Part shown: one piece after another, positions 1-7,637 of the stretch
How the letters are laid out: each line of letters begins with the position of its first letter
Numbering within the stretch: position 1 is the stretch's first letter
Source of the DNA: Pararhodobacter sp. CCB-MM2
GTDB taxonomy: Bacteria; Pseudomonadota; Alphaproteobacteria; Rhodobacterales; Rhodobacteraceae
Direction of reading: 5' to 3'
DNA length: 64,000 nt
NCBI RefSeq assembly: GCF_001691415.1
Contig: NZ_LRRR01000002.1
Span: 124,001 to 188,000, forward strand
The notes under the pieces: model-generated
Told to the model about the DNA's origin: nothing
Seen by the model: the letters and a program-made list of their open reading frames with translations, nothing else
Database searches by the model: none
Position numbers and translations under genes: made by a program

Positions 1-2
1 TT

Positions 3-956
3 CGAGCCATCCCGACCTGCGCCGCCGTTTTGCTGGCTGGCGCCTGCTTCACCCTTCCCGCCACGGCGCAATCCACCGACTGGACCCCGCCGGGCCCCAT
101 CACCCTGATGATCGGCTTCGCGGCCGGCGGTGGCGCCGATACGCAGGCCCGCCTCGTCGCGCAGGGGATCGAGGACGCGACCGGCTGGACCGTGCTGCCG
201 CAGCAGGTGACCGGCAACAGCGGCCTCAATCTTGCGCAAGAGCTGCGCTCGGCCCCGGCCGATGGCAGCGTGATCGGCATGATCGTGACCGAGACGCTGG
301 CCTATAACGCCGTGCGCCTCGGCAACCCGGATCTTCAGGCCGATCAGTTCACCCCCCTCGCCACCACCGCCGCGTTCCAGCTGGGCCTCGTGGCCATGGC
401 GGGCGGCGATTTCGCCAGCTGGGACGCCGTGCAGGCCGCGCAGGAAGCCGGTCGCCCGATCCGTCTGGGCGCCGCGACCGAGCGTCAGGCCGACATGGCC
501 TATCACCTGAGCCTCGGCTCCGGCATCGAGTTCAACATCGTGCAGGTGCAAGGCGGGGCCGAGATCATGAACGGCCTGCGCGCGGGCGATCTGGACCTTG
601 GCTGGGTCGCGGGCGCACAGGCCGGCGCGGTGCGCAATGGCGAGATGGTCAACGTCGCCAGCGGCATCCCGACGCCTCTGGTCGACAGCCCCGATGCGCC
701 GACGATCCGCGATCTGGGCAGCAACTTCTACCTCGACGGCTATTTCATGTTCGTGGCCCCCGCCGGCATCCCCGATGATGCCCGCGCGGCGCTGGCCGGG
801 GCTATCGCCTCGGTCGTGCAGAACCCTGAGACCGAGGCCGGCGCGCTGATCACCCGCAGCTTCGGCGGGGCTTCGGTGCTGACGGGCGCGGATCTGGACG
901 CCTATCTTCAGCGGGCGGTCGAGGATTCGGCGGCGCTGATCGACAGCGTGCGCTAA
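3..956 (+). CDS. tctC: TctC-family tripartite tricarboxylate transporter substrate-binding protein (5' end outside window)
   Basis: Periplasmic binding component of a TTT-family carboxylate importer. The frame is open to the left edge, and the first in-frame start-like codon (TTG at 30) lies inside a hydrophobic signal peptide ending in an ATA-Q type cleavage site, so the true start is upstream of the window. The mature part begins with the family's GPITLMIGFAAGGGADTQAR-like segment and ends in the usual C-terminal helix. The tctB and tctA homologues follow directly, which supports the assignment. The ligand cannot be read from sequence; this family binds citrate, tartrate, terephthalate, glutamate and many other carboxylates. 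The FAD-linked 2-hydroxyacid dehydrogenase at the operon end suggests a hydroxycarboxylate (inference). Confidence 0.9.
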   Translation, partial: RAIPTCAAVLLAGACFTLPATAQSTDWTPPGPITLMIGFAAGGGADTQARLVAQGIEDATGWTVLPQQVTGNSGLNLAQELRSAPADGSVIGMIVTETLAYNAVRLGNPDLQADQFTPLATTAAFQLGLVAMAGGDFASWDAVQAAQEAGRPIRLGAATERQADMAYHLSLGSGIEFNIVQVQGGAEIMNGLRAGDLDLGWVAGAQAGAVRNGEMVNVASGIPTPLVDSPDAPTIRDLGSNFYLDGYFMFVAPAGIPDDARAALAGAIASVVQNPETEAGALITRSFGGASVLTGADLDAYLQRAVEDSAALIDSVR

Positions 957-991
957 GGCGGAACGACCCGGCAGCGGCGGAGGACGAGGCC

Positions 992-1552
992 ATGAGACGT
1001 GTGAATGCCGACGTGGCCTTGGGCCTCGCCGTGCTGGTCGTGGCGCTGCTGGCGCTGCTGGTCTGGGTGCCGGCCGATACCGGCAGCGGTATCGTCGAGC
1101 GGATCCGGGGTCAGTACCGGATCGGCGATGCGATGGGCCCCAGCGTCGCCTTCGGGCTGCTGGCGCTGGCGGGCGTCGTCCTCATGGTGGAATCGATGGG
1201 CAAGAAGGCGGCGGCGCGCCCGCGTGCAAGCCTCGGGCAGGGCCAGCTGTCCTTCCTGCTCATCGTGTTCGTGATCTTCTTCGTCAGCCTGCTGGCCATG
1301 CGCTGGATCGGTCCCGCCGTGGCGGGGCTGCTCACCGACACGGGCTATCGGCCGCTGCGTGCCAGCCTGCCGTGGAAATACCTCGGCTATGTTGGCGGCG
1401 GCATGCTGATGGTCGGCAGCCTGATCTCGCTGGCCGAGCGGCGGATCACCCTGCGGGCCTTTGCCATCGGCTTCGTCGGCGCGCTGGTGCTGGCGATGCT
1501 CTACGATCTGCCCTTCGACGACTTCCTTCTGCCGCCCAACGGGGACCTGTGA
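992..1552 (+). CDS. tctB: TctB-family small membrane subunit of tripartite tricarboxylate transporter
   Basis: 186-residue hydrophobic protein with about four predicted membrane segments (starting near residues 8, 50, 86 and 122). It corresponds to the poorly conserved small subunit of TTT importers, which partners with the large TctA permease in the inner membrane. Identification rests mainly on size, membrane topology and position between tctC and tctA, since TctB sequences diverge strongly. The stop codon overlaps the tctA start by one base (TGATG), indicating translational coupling. A purine-rich GCGGAGGACGAGG stretch precedes the ATG and fits a ribosome-binding site. Confidence 0.85.
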   Translation: MRRVNADVALGLAVLVVALLALLVWVPADTGSGIVERIRGQYRIGDAMGPSVAFGLLALAGVVLMVESMGKKAAARPRASLGQGQLSFLLIVFVIFFVSLLAMRWIGPAVAGLLTDTGYRPLRASLPWKYLGYVGGGMLMVGSLISLAERRITLRAFAIGFVGALVLAMLYDLPFDDFLLPPNGDL

Positions 1553-3135
1553 TGGACTATATCCTGATGGGGATCGGCGCGGTATTCACCGGGCCCGACC
1601 TGTTCACGCTGGGCGGCTTCGGCATTCCCGCCGCCCCCGCCATGCTGTTCCTCGGCCTGCTGACCGGCATCGCCGTCGGCGCCACGCCGGGTCTGGCCGG
1701 GCCGATGGCCATGGCCGTGTCGCTGCCGATCCTGATCTCGATCTTCGGGGTGCGGACCGAGGCCCTGCTGCCGGTCTTCGGCTTTCTGATCGGCATCATG
1801 AAGGGCGCGACCGTGGGCGGCGCGGTCCCGGCCATCCTGTTCAACATCCCCGGCACACCCGACGCCTTTATGACCACGCTGGACGGCCACCCGATGACCA
1901 AACGGGGCATGCCGAAACGCGCGCTGAAGGTGGCGCATCTGTCCTCGGTCAGCGGCGATACGCTGTCGGACATCGCCCTGTTTGTCTGCGCGCCCTTCCT
2001 TGCCGTGCTGGTCGAACGCTTCCTCGACCTGCCCGAGAAGACCGCGCTGATCCTGTTGTCCCTGACCTTCATCGCTGCCGTCATGGGCAGCTCCGTCGGC
2101 AAAGGTCTGATCGCCATCGCGCTCGGCATGCTGGCCTCGATGGTCGCCACGGGACAGGATTTCCACCCCCGTCTTGCACTGGGGCTCGATGCCTTGAGCC
2201 ACGGCTTCCCCATGGTCTCGGCCGTGTTGGGCGTGCTGATCTTGGGCGAGATCTTCTGGACCCTCGACGATCATTGGCGCGGGGCCAAGGCCGGCAAGGG
2301 CCCGATCGCGGCCGCGACGGACGGCCCGGATGGGCTGCGCCCCGGCGACGTGAGGCGGATCGTGCCGCATATCCTGCGCTCGTCCTTCATCGGCACGGTG
2401 ATCGGCGCGCTGCCGGGCGTCGGCTCGACCCTCGCCGCGACGCTGGGCTACACGCTGGGCCGCAAGGTCCACGCCAAGAAGAAGACGCCCGAGCAGGCCG
2501 ATTTCGGCGACGGCGCGCCCGAAGGCATCGCTGCGACCGAGGCCGCGAACAGCGCCGTCAGTGGCGCGAACCTGATCCCCGTGCTGTCACTGGGCATTCC
2601 CGGCAATGCGGCGGCGGTGTTCCTGATCCTTGCGGCGGATAGCATCGGCGGCTTCAACCCCGGTCCGGGGGTGTTCAACTTCACCTATCCGCAGGTGAAC
2701 CCCGAACTGGTGATCGCCTTCGGCATCTTCACCCTGATGGCGCTGGGGAACCTGCTGAACTGGACCATCGGCGGTGTCTTAATGCGGGCCATGGGCGTCA
2801 TGTCCCGGGTGCCGATCCGCTACCTGCTGCCGGTCGTGCTGCTGGTCACGCTGACGGCGATCTATGTGCAGGACCCGCGTCTGGGCGCCTTGTGGACGGC
2901 CTTCGGCTTCGGCGTGCTGGGCTATCTGTTCCGCTGTCTGCGCATCCCGCATCTGCCCTTCGTCATCGCCTTCATCCTTTCCGGCAGCCTTGAGAACACG
3001 GCGCGGCAGGCCTTCTCGGCCACAGGCGGCGATCCGTTCTTCCTGTTTTCATCCTGGGTCTCGACGTGCTTCGTGGCCTTGGCCATCCTGACCGTGTTCC
3101 TTGCCGGCCGTGCGCCGGGCGAGGGGCGCGGCTGA
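1552..3135 (+). CDS. tctA: TctA-family large permease subunit of tripartite tricarboxylate transporter
   Basis: 527-residue integral membrane protein, the usual TctA length, with about 11-12 hydrophobic segments. The hallmark glycine-rich TctA segments are present: GIAVGATPGLAGPMAMA near residue 38 and a second GTVIGALPGVGSTLAATLGY repeat near residue 283. I start it at ATG 1552, which overlaps the tctB stop. An in-frame ATG 60 codons earlier would run through tctB and gives non-membrane sequence, so it is rejected. It forms the transport channel with TctB and receives ligand from TctC. The FAD dehydrogenase gene follows after 22 bases. Confidence 0.93.
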   Translation: MDYILMGIGAVFTGPDLFTLGGFGIPAAPAMLFLGLLTGIAVGATPGLAGPMAMAVSLPILISIFGVRTEALLPVFGFLIGIMKGATVGGAVPAILFNIPGTPDAFMTTLDGHPMTKRGMPKRALKVAHLSSVSGDTLSDIALFVCAPFLAVLVERFLDLPEKTALILLSLTFIAAVMGSSVGKGLIAIALGMLASMVATGQDFHPRLALGLDALSHGFPMVSAVLGVLILGEIFWTLDDHWRGAKAGKGPIAAATDGPDGLRPGDVRRIVPHILRSSFIGTVIGALPGVGSTLAATLGYTLGRKVHAKKKTPEQADFGDGAPEGIAATEAANSAVSGANLIPVLSLGIPGNAAAVFLILAADSIGGFNPGPGVFNFTYPQVNPELVIAFGIFTLMALGNLLNWTIGGVLMRAMGVMSRVPIRYLLPVVLLVTLTAIYVQDPRLGALWTAFGFGVLGYLFRCLRIPHLPFVIAFILSGSLENTARQAFSATGGDPFFLFSSWVSTCFVALAILTVFLAGRAPGEGRG

Positions 3136-3157
3136 TCCCTGACGACCGGAGCTTACG

Positions 3158-4582
3158 ATGACCCCGACCTTCCTTTCCGACCTGCGCGCGGCGCTGGGTG
3201 ACAAGGCGGTGCTGACCGACCCCACCGATTGCGCGCGCTATCTGACCGACTGGACGGGCGCCTATTCCGGCGAGGCGCTGGCCGTCCTGCGCCCCGACAG
3301 CACCGAGGCCGTCGCTGCCGCCGTCCAACTTTGCGCCGCGGCGGGCGTGGCAATCACCCCGCAGGGCGGCAATACCGGCGTCGCGGGCGGGGGCGTGCCG
3401 CTGGGGCCGAAGCCGCATGTGCTGCTGTCGCTCGACCGTCTGAAGCGCATCCGCAAGGTCGATCCCGTCGCCCGTAGCGTCACGGTCGAGGCCGGCTGCG
3501 TGCTGCAACACCTGCAGGAGGCCATCGCGCCCGAGGGGCTGATCTATCCCTTGATGTTCGGCGCGCGGGGCAGCTGCACCATCGGCGGCAACCTGTCCAC
3601 GAATGCCGGCGGCTCCAATGTTCTGCGTTTCGGCAATGCCCGCGCCCTGTGTCTGGGGATCGAGGCAGTGATGGCCGATGGCAGCATCGTCAGCGACCTG
3701 TCGGGCCTGCGCAAGGACAACACCGGCTACGACCTGCGCGACCTGATGATCGGCGCCGAAGGGACGTTGGGCATCATCACCGCCGCCTGCCTGCGGCTGT
3801 TCCCGGCCCCTGTCGCCCGCGCGACGGCGTTCTTGGCCCTGCCGGACGTGGCCTCGGCGCTGATTGTGCTGAACCGGCTGCAGGATGCCTCGGGCGGGTT
3901 GGTCGAAGCGTTCGAATACATGCCCGCGCCGATGATGCGACAGATCTGCGCCCATCATCACCAGCGCGGCCCGTTTGCCGAGGCGGTGGAGACCGGCATC
4001 CTGCTGGAGCTGACCTCGACCCGCCCCGACGACGCCGCGCCCGACGCCGAGGGCACGCCCCGGCTGCAGGCGCTGGTGATGGAGGTGCTGGCAGGCCTGA
4101 TGGAGGACGGCCTTGTCGAGGATGCGGTGATCGCAGCCTCCGAGGCGCAGCGCGATGCTTTCTGGGCCCTGCGCGAAGGCGCGGCCGAGGCGATCTTCGC
4201 GCTGAACGGCACCTACATGTTCGACATGTCGCTGCCCTTGGCCGCGGTCCCGGAGTTCGTGACCGAAACGGATGCCGAATCCCGCGCATTGGGGTTCGAG
4301 GTCTATACCGTCGCGCATCTCGGCGACGGCAATTTGCACTACACGCTGGCGGCGGGCGCGGGCCAGAACTGGGGCGATCTGCCGGTCGAGGCGCAGGTCG
4401 CGCGGATCCTCGACCGGGTCGCGGCCTTGGGCGGGTCTTTCAGCGCCGAGCATGGCATCGGCCAGGCCAAGCTGCCCTACATGCCCAAGTACCGGGCCGA
4501 GCCCCGGTTGGCGACCATGCGCGCGATCAAGCAGGCGCTTGATCCGCAAGGGCTGTTCAACCCCGGCAAGACCATCCCGTGA
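3158..4582 (+). CDS. FAD-binding oxidoreductase, GlcD/D-2-hydroxyglutarate dehydrogenase-like
   Basis: 474-residue flavoprotein of the VAO/PCMH family. The N-terminal FAD-binding domain carries the PP-loop motif PQGGNTGVAGGG near residue 68. The C-terminal FAD-oxidase C domain has HLGDGNLH, typical of D-lactate, glycolate and D-2-hydroxyglutarate dehydrogenases, and ends with EHGIGQAKL followed by a LDPQGLFNPGK terminus. Such enzymes oxidise D-2-hydroxyacids to 2-oxoacids and pass electrons to a flavoprotein or quinone acceptor. As last gene of the tctCBA operon it may oxidise the imported acid, but the substrate is unknown. It converges on the DUF1353 gene with only 4 bases between stop codons. 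Confidence 0.88.
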   Translation: MTPTFLSDLRAALGDKAVLTDPTDCARYLTDWTGAYSGEALAVLRPDSTEAVAAAVQLCAAAGVAITPQGGNTGVAGGGVPLGPKPHVLLSLDRLKRIRKVDPVARSVTVEAGCVLQHLQEAIAPEGLIYPLMFGARGSCTIGGNLSTNAGGSNVLRFGNARALCLGIEAVMADGSIVSDLSGLRKDNTGYDLRDLMIGAEGTLGIITAACLRLFPAPVARATAFLALPDVASALIVLNRLQDASGGLVEAFEYMPAPMMRQICAHHHQRGPFAEAVETGILLELTSTRPDDAAPDAEGTPRLQALVMEVLAGLMEDGLVEDAVIAASEAQRDAFWALREGAAEAIFALNGTYMFDMSLPLAAVPEFVTETDAESRALGFEVYTVAHLGDGNLHYTLAAGAGQNWGDLPVEAQVARILDRVAALGGSFSAEHGIGQAKLPYMPKYRAEPRLATMRAIKQALDPQGLFNPGKTIP

Positions 4583-4586
4583 GGCC

Positions 4587-5117
4587 TTAGCGCCGACGCC
4601 AGAAGCGACAGCGATTGAGGTCTTTCTGGGTAGCCAGCAGCGTCTCCAGACTGGGCGGGCAGGGGTTGAATTCGACCTCCCACCCGTCTCGGGACCGGCC
4701 ACTGGTCAGCCCGATCCGGGTCAGAAGGAAGACAAGCCGGCTGCGGTCCTGCGGATGGCTTTCCATCCAGGTCTTCAGCGCCTCTTGCTGGATCAGGATG
4801 CTGTCGCCGAACTCGCGCGTCACGGTCCGGCAGTTCTGTTGCCGGACGATCCAGTCATGCAGCAGTGCGACGGCGGGATAGCTGTCGGGCTGCATCAACC
4901 TGCCGATGCGGAAGATCTTGGGGATCGTGCCAAGGTCGGTCAGGAAGCGGCCGGGTTCGATCACACTCCCGTCGTGCCGGTGAAACCGCATCGGTCGGCC
5001 GGCGCGCGGGGTATAGAGGTACCATCCATCCGCGTTCTCGGGCGAGAGCAGGGGCATCAGATCCTCGGCATTCTCGAAGCGGCCGACGGGGGTCTGGTCG
5101 TAAGTCGGATAGGTCAT
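4587..5117 (-). CDS. DUF1353 domain protein coupled to the Lrp regulator
   Basis: 176-residue protein with the DUF1353 core: a FLTDLGTIP segment followed by an ALLHDWIV segment around residues 58-90. DUF1353 proteins have no settled function and are often found among phage genes, but no other phage gene is near. The start at 5117 overlaps the stop of the upstream lrp-type gene by four bases (ATGA), so the two are probably translated together. No signal peptide or membrane helix is visible. The C-terminus is arginine- and cysteine-rich (RCRFWRRR). A longer frame extending to 5639 runs through the Lrp gene in another phase and is rejected. Confidence 0.75.
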   Translation of the reverse strand: MTYPTYDQTPVGRFENAEDLMPLLSPENADGWYLYTPRAGRPMRFHRHDGSVIEPGRFLTDLGTIPKIFRIGRLMQPDSYPAVALLHDWIVRQQNCRTVTREFGDSILIQQEALKTWMESHPQDRSRLVFLLTRIGLTSGRSRDGWEVEFNPCPPSLETLLATQKDLNRCRFWRRR

Positions 5118-5575
5118 CGCCTGCTCCCGGTGCCGACCACTTCGCGCATCTCGACATAGGTGTGGTATTCGACGACCTCGGGGCTGTCGTGGAACACCTC
5201 GCGCGCGAAATTGGCATAGGCCTCCATGCTTTCGACCTGCAGATGGATGACGAAATCCGCGTCGCCGGTGACATACGAGGCCTGTTGAACCTCGGGCCGG
5301 CCCCGCAGCCGGTTGGAGAATTGCGCCGAGGTGCGCGAGCCATGCTCGATCGACACCAGCACATGGATCGACACCGGCACGCCCAGCACCTTGGTGTCGA
5401 TGATGGAGACATCCGCCTTGATCACCCCTTCGGCCCGCAACCGGCGCAGGCGTCGCAGCACGGCGCTTTGCGACAGGCCGACACGTTCGGCCAGAACGCG
5501 GGCGGGGGTTTGGTTGTTGACCTGCACTTCGCGCAGAAGCGCCAGATCGAAGGCGTCGAGAGTGGCGTTTTTCAT
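5114..5575 (-). CDS. Lrp/AsnC family transcriptional regulator
   Basis: 153-residue regulator. Residues 1-60 form an AsnC-type winged helix-turn-helix (TLDAFDLALLREVQVNNQTP, then LSQSAVLRRLRRLRAEGVI), followed by the RAM ligand-binding/oligomerisation domain (residues about 65-145, with VTGDADFVIHLQV). Lrp-family proteins sense amino acids and commonly control a divergent gene. Here the divergent neighbour, about 115 bases away, is a trans-sulfuration PLP enzyme, so control of sulfur amino acid metabolism is a reasonable inference. The downstream DUF1353 gene overlaps by 4 bases. Confidence 0.92.
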   Translation of the reverse strand: MKNATLDAFDLALLREVQVNNQTPARVLAERVGLSQSAVLRRLRRLRAEGVIKADVSIIDTKVLGVPVSIHVLVSIEHGSRTSAQFSNRLRGRPEVQQASYVTGDADFVIHLQVESMEAYANFAREVFHDSPEVVEYHTYVEMREVVGTGSRR

Positions 5576-5691
5576 CGCGTCGGGCCAATAGAATGACGAA
5601 ATTCGTCACTTGGTGACAGATTTTGCCAACTTGCGCCATGGGATTTGGGGCATTGTGGCGCGGTGATCCCTCCCTCTCAGGTGCCCCAACG
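5576..5691. promoter_or_regulatory. Divergent intergenic region between Lrp-type regulator and PLP enzyme
   Basis: This 116-base region must hold both divergent promoters. It contains an imperfect A/T-rich inverted repeat, TGACGAAATTCGTCA (5593-5607), a perfect dyad around AAATT-type sequence, followed by a TTGGTGACA segment. A dyad of this kind is a plausible Lrp-family operator. Assignment to the adjacent regulator is inference from position. Confidence 0.45.
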
Positions 5692-6843
5692 ATGAAACCG
5701 ACCGTCTCCCCGCAAACCGCTGCCGCTCAGGCCCTGGGCAAGATCGACCCTGTGCCCAAGGGCGTGGTCCCGCCGCTGCACCTTGCGACGACCTATATCC
5801 GCGACCCCGACAACGGCTATTCCAACGGCTTCGTCTATGGTCGTCCGGACAACGAGACGACCCGCGAATGCGAGGCCGTCTTGGCCCGGCTGGAAAAGGC
5901 CGAGGCCGGGGCGCTGCTGTTCGGCTCGGGCTCGGCGGCGGCGACGGCGGTGTTTCAGGCGCTGTCACCCGGCGATCATGTCGTCGCGTCCAAGGTGATG
6001 TACTGGGCCCTGCGCAACTGGCTGATGACCGAGGCCGCGCGTTGGGGCCTGTCAGTGACCTTCGTGGAAAGCGATGACCTGTCCGCACTGCGTGCCGCGG
6101 TGCAGCCGGGCAAGACCAAGCTTGTGTGGATCGAGACGCCGTCTAACCCGCTGTGGACCATCACCGACATCGCCGCCGCGGCCGAAATCGCCCATGCCGC
6201 CGGCGCCCGTCTGGCGGTGGATTCGACCTGCGCCTCGCCGGTGCACACCACGCCGCTGACCTTGGGCGCGGATATCGTCATGCACTCGGCGACGAAGGTG
6301 CTGAACGGCCATTCCGACGTGGTCGCGGGCGCGCTCTGTGCCCGGCAGGACGACGATTTTTGGAACGCGATCAAGACGGTACGGCGCGGGCAGGGCGGCA
6401 TTCTCGGCCCGTTCGAGGCCTATCTGCTGATGCGCGGGATGCGGACCCTGTTCGTGCGGCAAGAGCGGCAATCGGCCTCGGCCATGGCGCTGGCCGAGCG
6501 GCTGCAGGCCCATCCCCATGTCGCGCAGGTGCTCTATCCCGGCCTGCCGCAACACCCCGGCCATGACGTCGCCGCGCGGCAGATGACGGACGGCTTCGGC
6601 TATATGCTGTCCGTGCGCGTGCGGGGCGGCGAGGGGGCGGCGATTGCCACCGCCGCGCAGGTGGAGATCTACAAGCGCGCCACCTCGCTTGGTGGGGTGG
6701 AGAGCCTGATCGAGCATCGCGCGAGCATCGAGGGGGCCGGTTCGCCCTGTCCGACGGATCTGCTGCGGCTGTCGACCGGGCTGGAGACGGTGGATGACCT
6801 CTATGACGACCTCGACCGCGCCTTGACCCTCGCGCATCGCTGA
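5692..6843 (+). CDS. PLP-dependent trans-sulfuration enzyme (cystathionine gamma-synthase / beta- or gamma-lyase family)
   Basis: 383-residue Cys/Met metabolism PLP enzyme. The PLP Schiff-base lysine is Lys202 in HSATKVLNGHSD; Asp177 (VDSTCASP) pairs with the pyridine nitrogen; the SGSAAATAV segment near residue 79 binds phosphate; IETPSNP is near 148. The C-terminal SLGGVESLIEHRAS motif is standard. The ATG at 5692 is chosen because family homology begins there; an upstream in-frame ATG at 5623 would add 23 unrelated residues. Members interconvert cystathionine, homocysteine, cysteine and methionine, or eliminate from them; sequence alone does not decide which. It lies divergent from the Lrp-type gene, its likely regulator. 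Confidence 0.88.
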   Translation: MKPTVSPQTAAAQALGKIDPVPKGVVPPLHLATTYIRDPDNGYSNGFVYGRPDNETTRECEAVLARLEKAEAGALLFGSGSAAATAVFQALSPGDHVVASKVMYWALRNWLMTEAARWGLSVTFVESDDLSALRAAVQPGKTKLVWIETPSNPLWTITDIAAAAEIAHAAGARLAVDSTCASPVHTTPLTLGADIVMHSATKVLNGHSDVVAGALCARQDDDFWNAIKTVRRGQGGILGPFEAYLLMRGMRTLFVRQERQSASAMALAERLQAHPHVAQVLYPGLPQHPGHDVAARQMTDGFGYMLSVRVRGGEGAAIATAAQVEIYKRATSLGGVESLIEHRASIEGAGSPCPTDLLRLSTGLETVDDLYDDLDRALTLAHR

Positions 6844-6852
6844 GGCCTCGAC

Positions 6853-6878
6853 GGGGGCGGGGTCAGCCCTCCGCCCCC
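6853..6878 (+). terminator. Stem-loop between convergent PLP enzyme and crotonase genes
   Basis: Arms GGGGGCGG (6853-6860) and CCGCCCCC (6871-6878) pair over a 10-base loop and are followed by only a short TTT. It lies 10 bases after the PLP gene stop and overlaps the last codons of the convergent gene, so it could end transcription from the left. The weak T-tract keeps confidence moderate. Confidence 0.4.
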
Positions 6879-7636
6879 TTTCGGCGACGACCGCGTTCGA
6901 CAAAGCGGGCCAGCCCGGCCTTGGCGTCGTCGCAAGTGAAGGCGCGTTGCCCCAGCTTGGCCTCGCGCGCGAAGGCCGTCTCCAGCGGATCGGCCTGCAG
7001 CTCCAGCGCCGCTTCCTTGATCACCTGAACAGCGATCGGCCCCAGCGAGGCGATCCGCTCGGCGACCGCCATGGCCCGAGCGAGCACCTGATCTGATGGC
7101 AGAACCTCGTTCACCACGCCCATGCGGTAGAGGTCGGCCGCGCTGAGGCGTTCGGCCATCAGCATGATCTGCATCGCATGGGCGTAGGAGGCCTGCCGCA
7201 CCAGCCGCACCAACGTGCCGCCGGCCGGGACGAAACCATGCTCGGGCTCGGGCAGCTGGAACACGGCGTCCTCGGCGACGATGCGGATGTCGGTCGACAG
7301 CATGAACTCCATGCCCCCGCCAATACAGGCGCCGCGCACCGCCGCGATCACCGGCTTGTAGAGCTCGATCCCCTTGGCATGCGCCGCGTCCCATTCGCTG
7401 ATGTCGAACCGATCCTCGGCCAGCGCGGGGATCGATTCCGTCAGGTCCGCGCCGACTGAAAATGCCCGCTCGCCCGCGCCGGTCAGCACCACGGCATGGA
7501 CCGCGTCGTCGTCGCGCGCTCGGACATAGGCCGCGCCAAGCCCGTCATACATCGCCAGCGACATGGCGTTCAGCTTCTCGGGCCGGTCGAGGGTGATCAC
7601 CGCGACCTTGCCCTGCGTCTCGTAGCGGATGGTCAT
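6863..7636 (-). CDS. Enoyl-CoA hydratase/isomerase (crotonase) family protein with one catalytic Glu replaced
   Basis: 257-residue crotonase-fold protein. The CoA/oxyanion-hole motifs GADLTES (62-68) and ACIGGGMEF (103-111) are intact. Glu130 in LPEPEHG matches the first hydratase glutamate (rat Glu144). The position of the second (rat Glu164, in AMEMVL) is Gln156 (AMQIML), so a classical syn-hydration mechanism is doubtful; isomerase, racemase or dehydratase chemistry is possible. It follows the class III CoA transferase gene with one base between them, so the two are co-transcribed and presumably act on the same acyl-CoA. The operon promoter region carries the site shared with the HMG-CoA reductase gene. 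Confidence 0.88.
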   Translation of the reverse strand: MTIRYETQGKVAVITLDRPEKLNAMSLAMYDGLGAAYVRARDDDAVHAVVLTGAGERAFSVGADLTESIPALAEDRFDISEWDAAHAKGIELYKPVIAAVRGACIGGGMEFMLSTDIRIVAEDAVFQLPEPEHGFVPAGGTLVRLVRQASYAHAMQIMLMAERLSAADLYRMGVVNEVLPSDQVLARAMAVAERIASLGPIAVQVIKEAALELQADPLETAFAREAKLGQRAFTCDDAKAGLARFVERGRRRKGAEG

Positions 7637-7637
7637 C

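Noticed and set aside
2972..4702. Minus-strand frame of 576 codons opposite the FAD oxidoreductase
   Set aside because: Composition is typical of a GC shadow, and the plus-strand gene has clear FAD motifs.
4587..5117. Prophage remnant suggested by DUF1353
   Set aside because: No capsid, tail, integrase or lysis gene is near, and the gene is coupled to an Lrp regulator.
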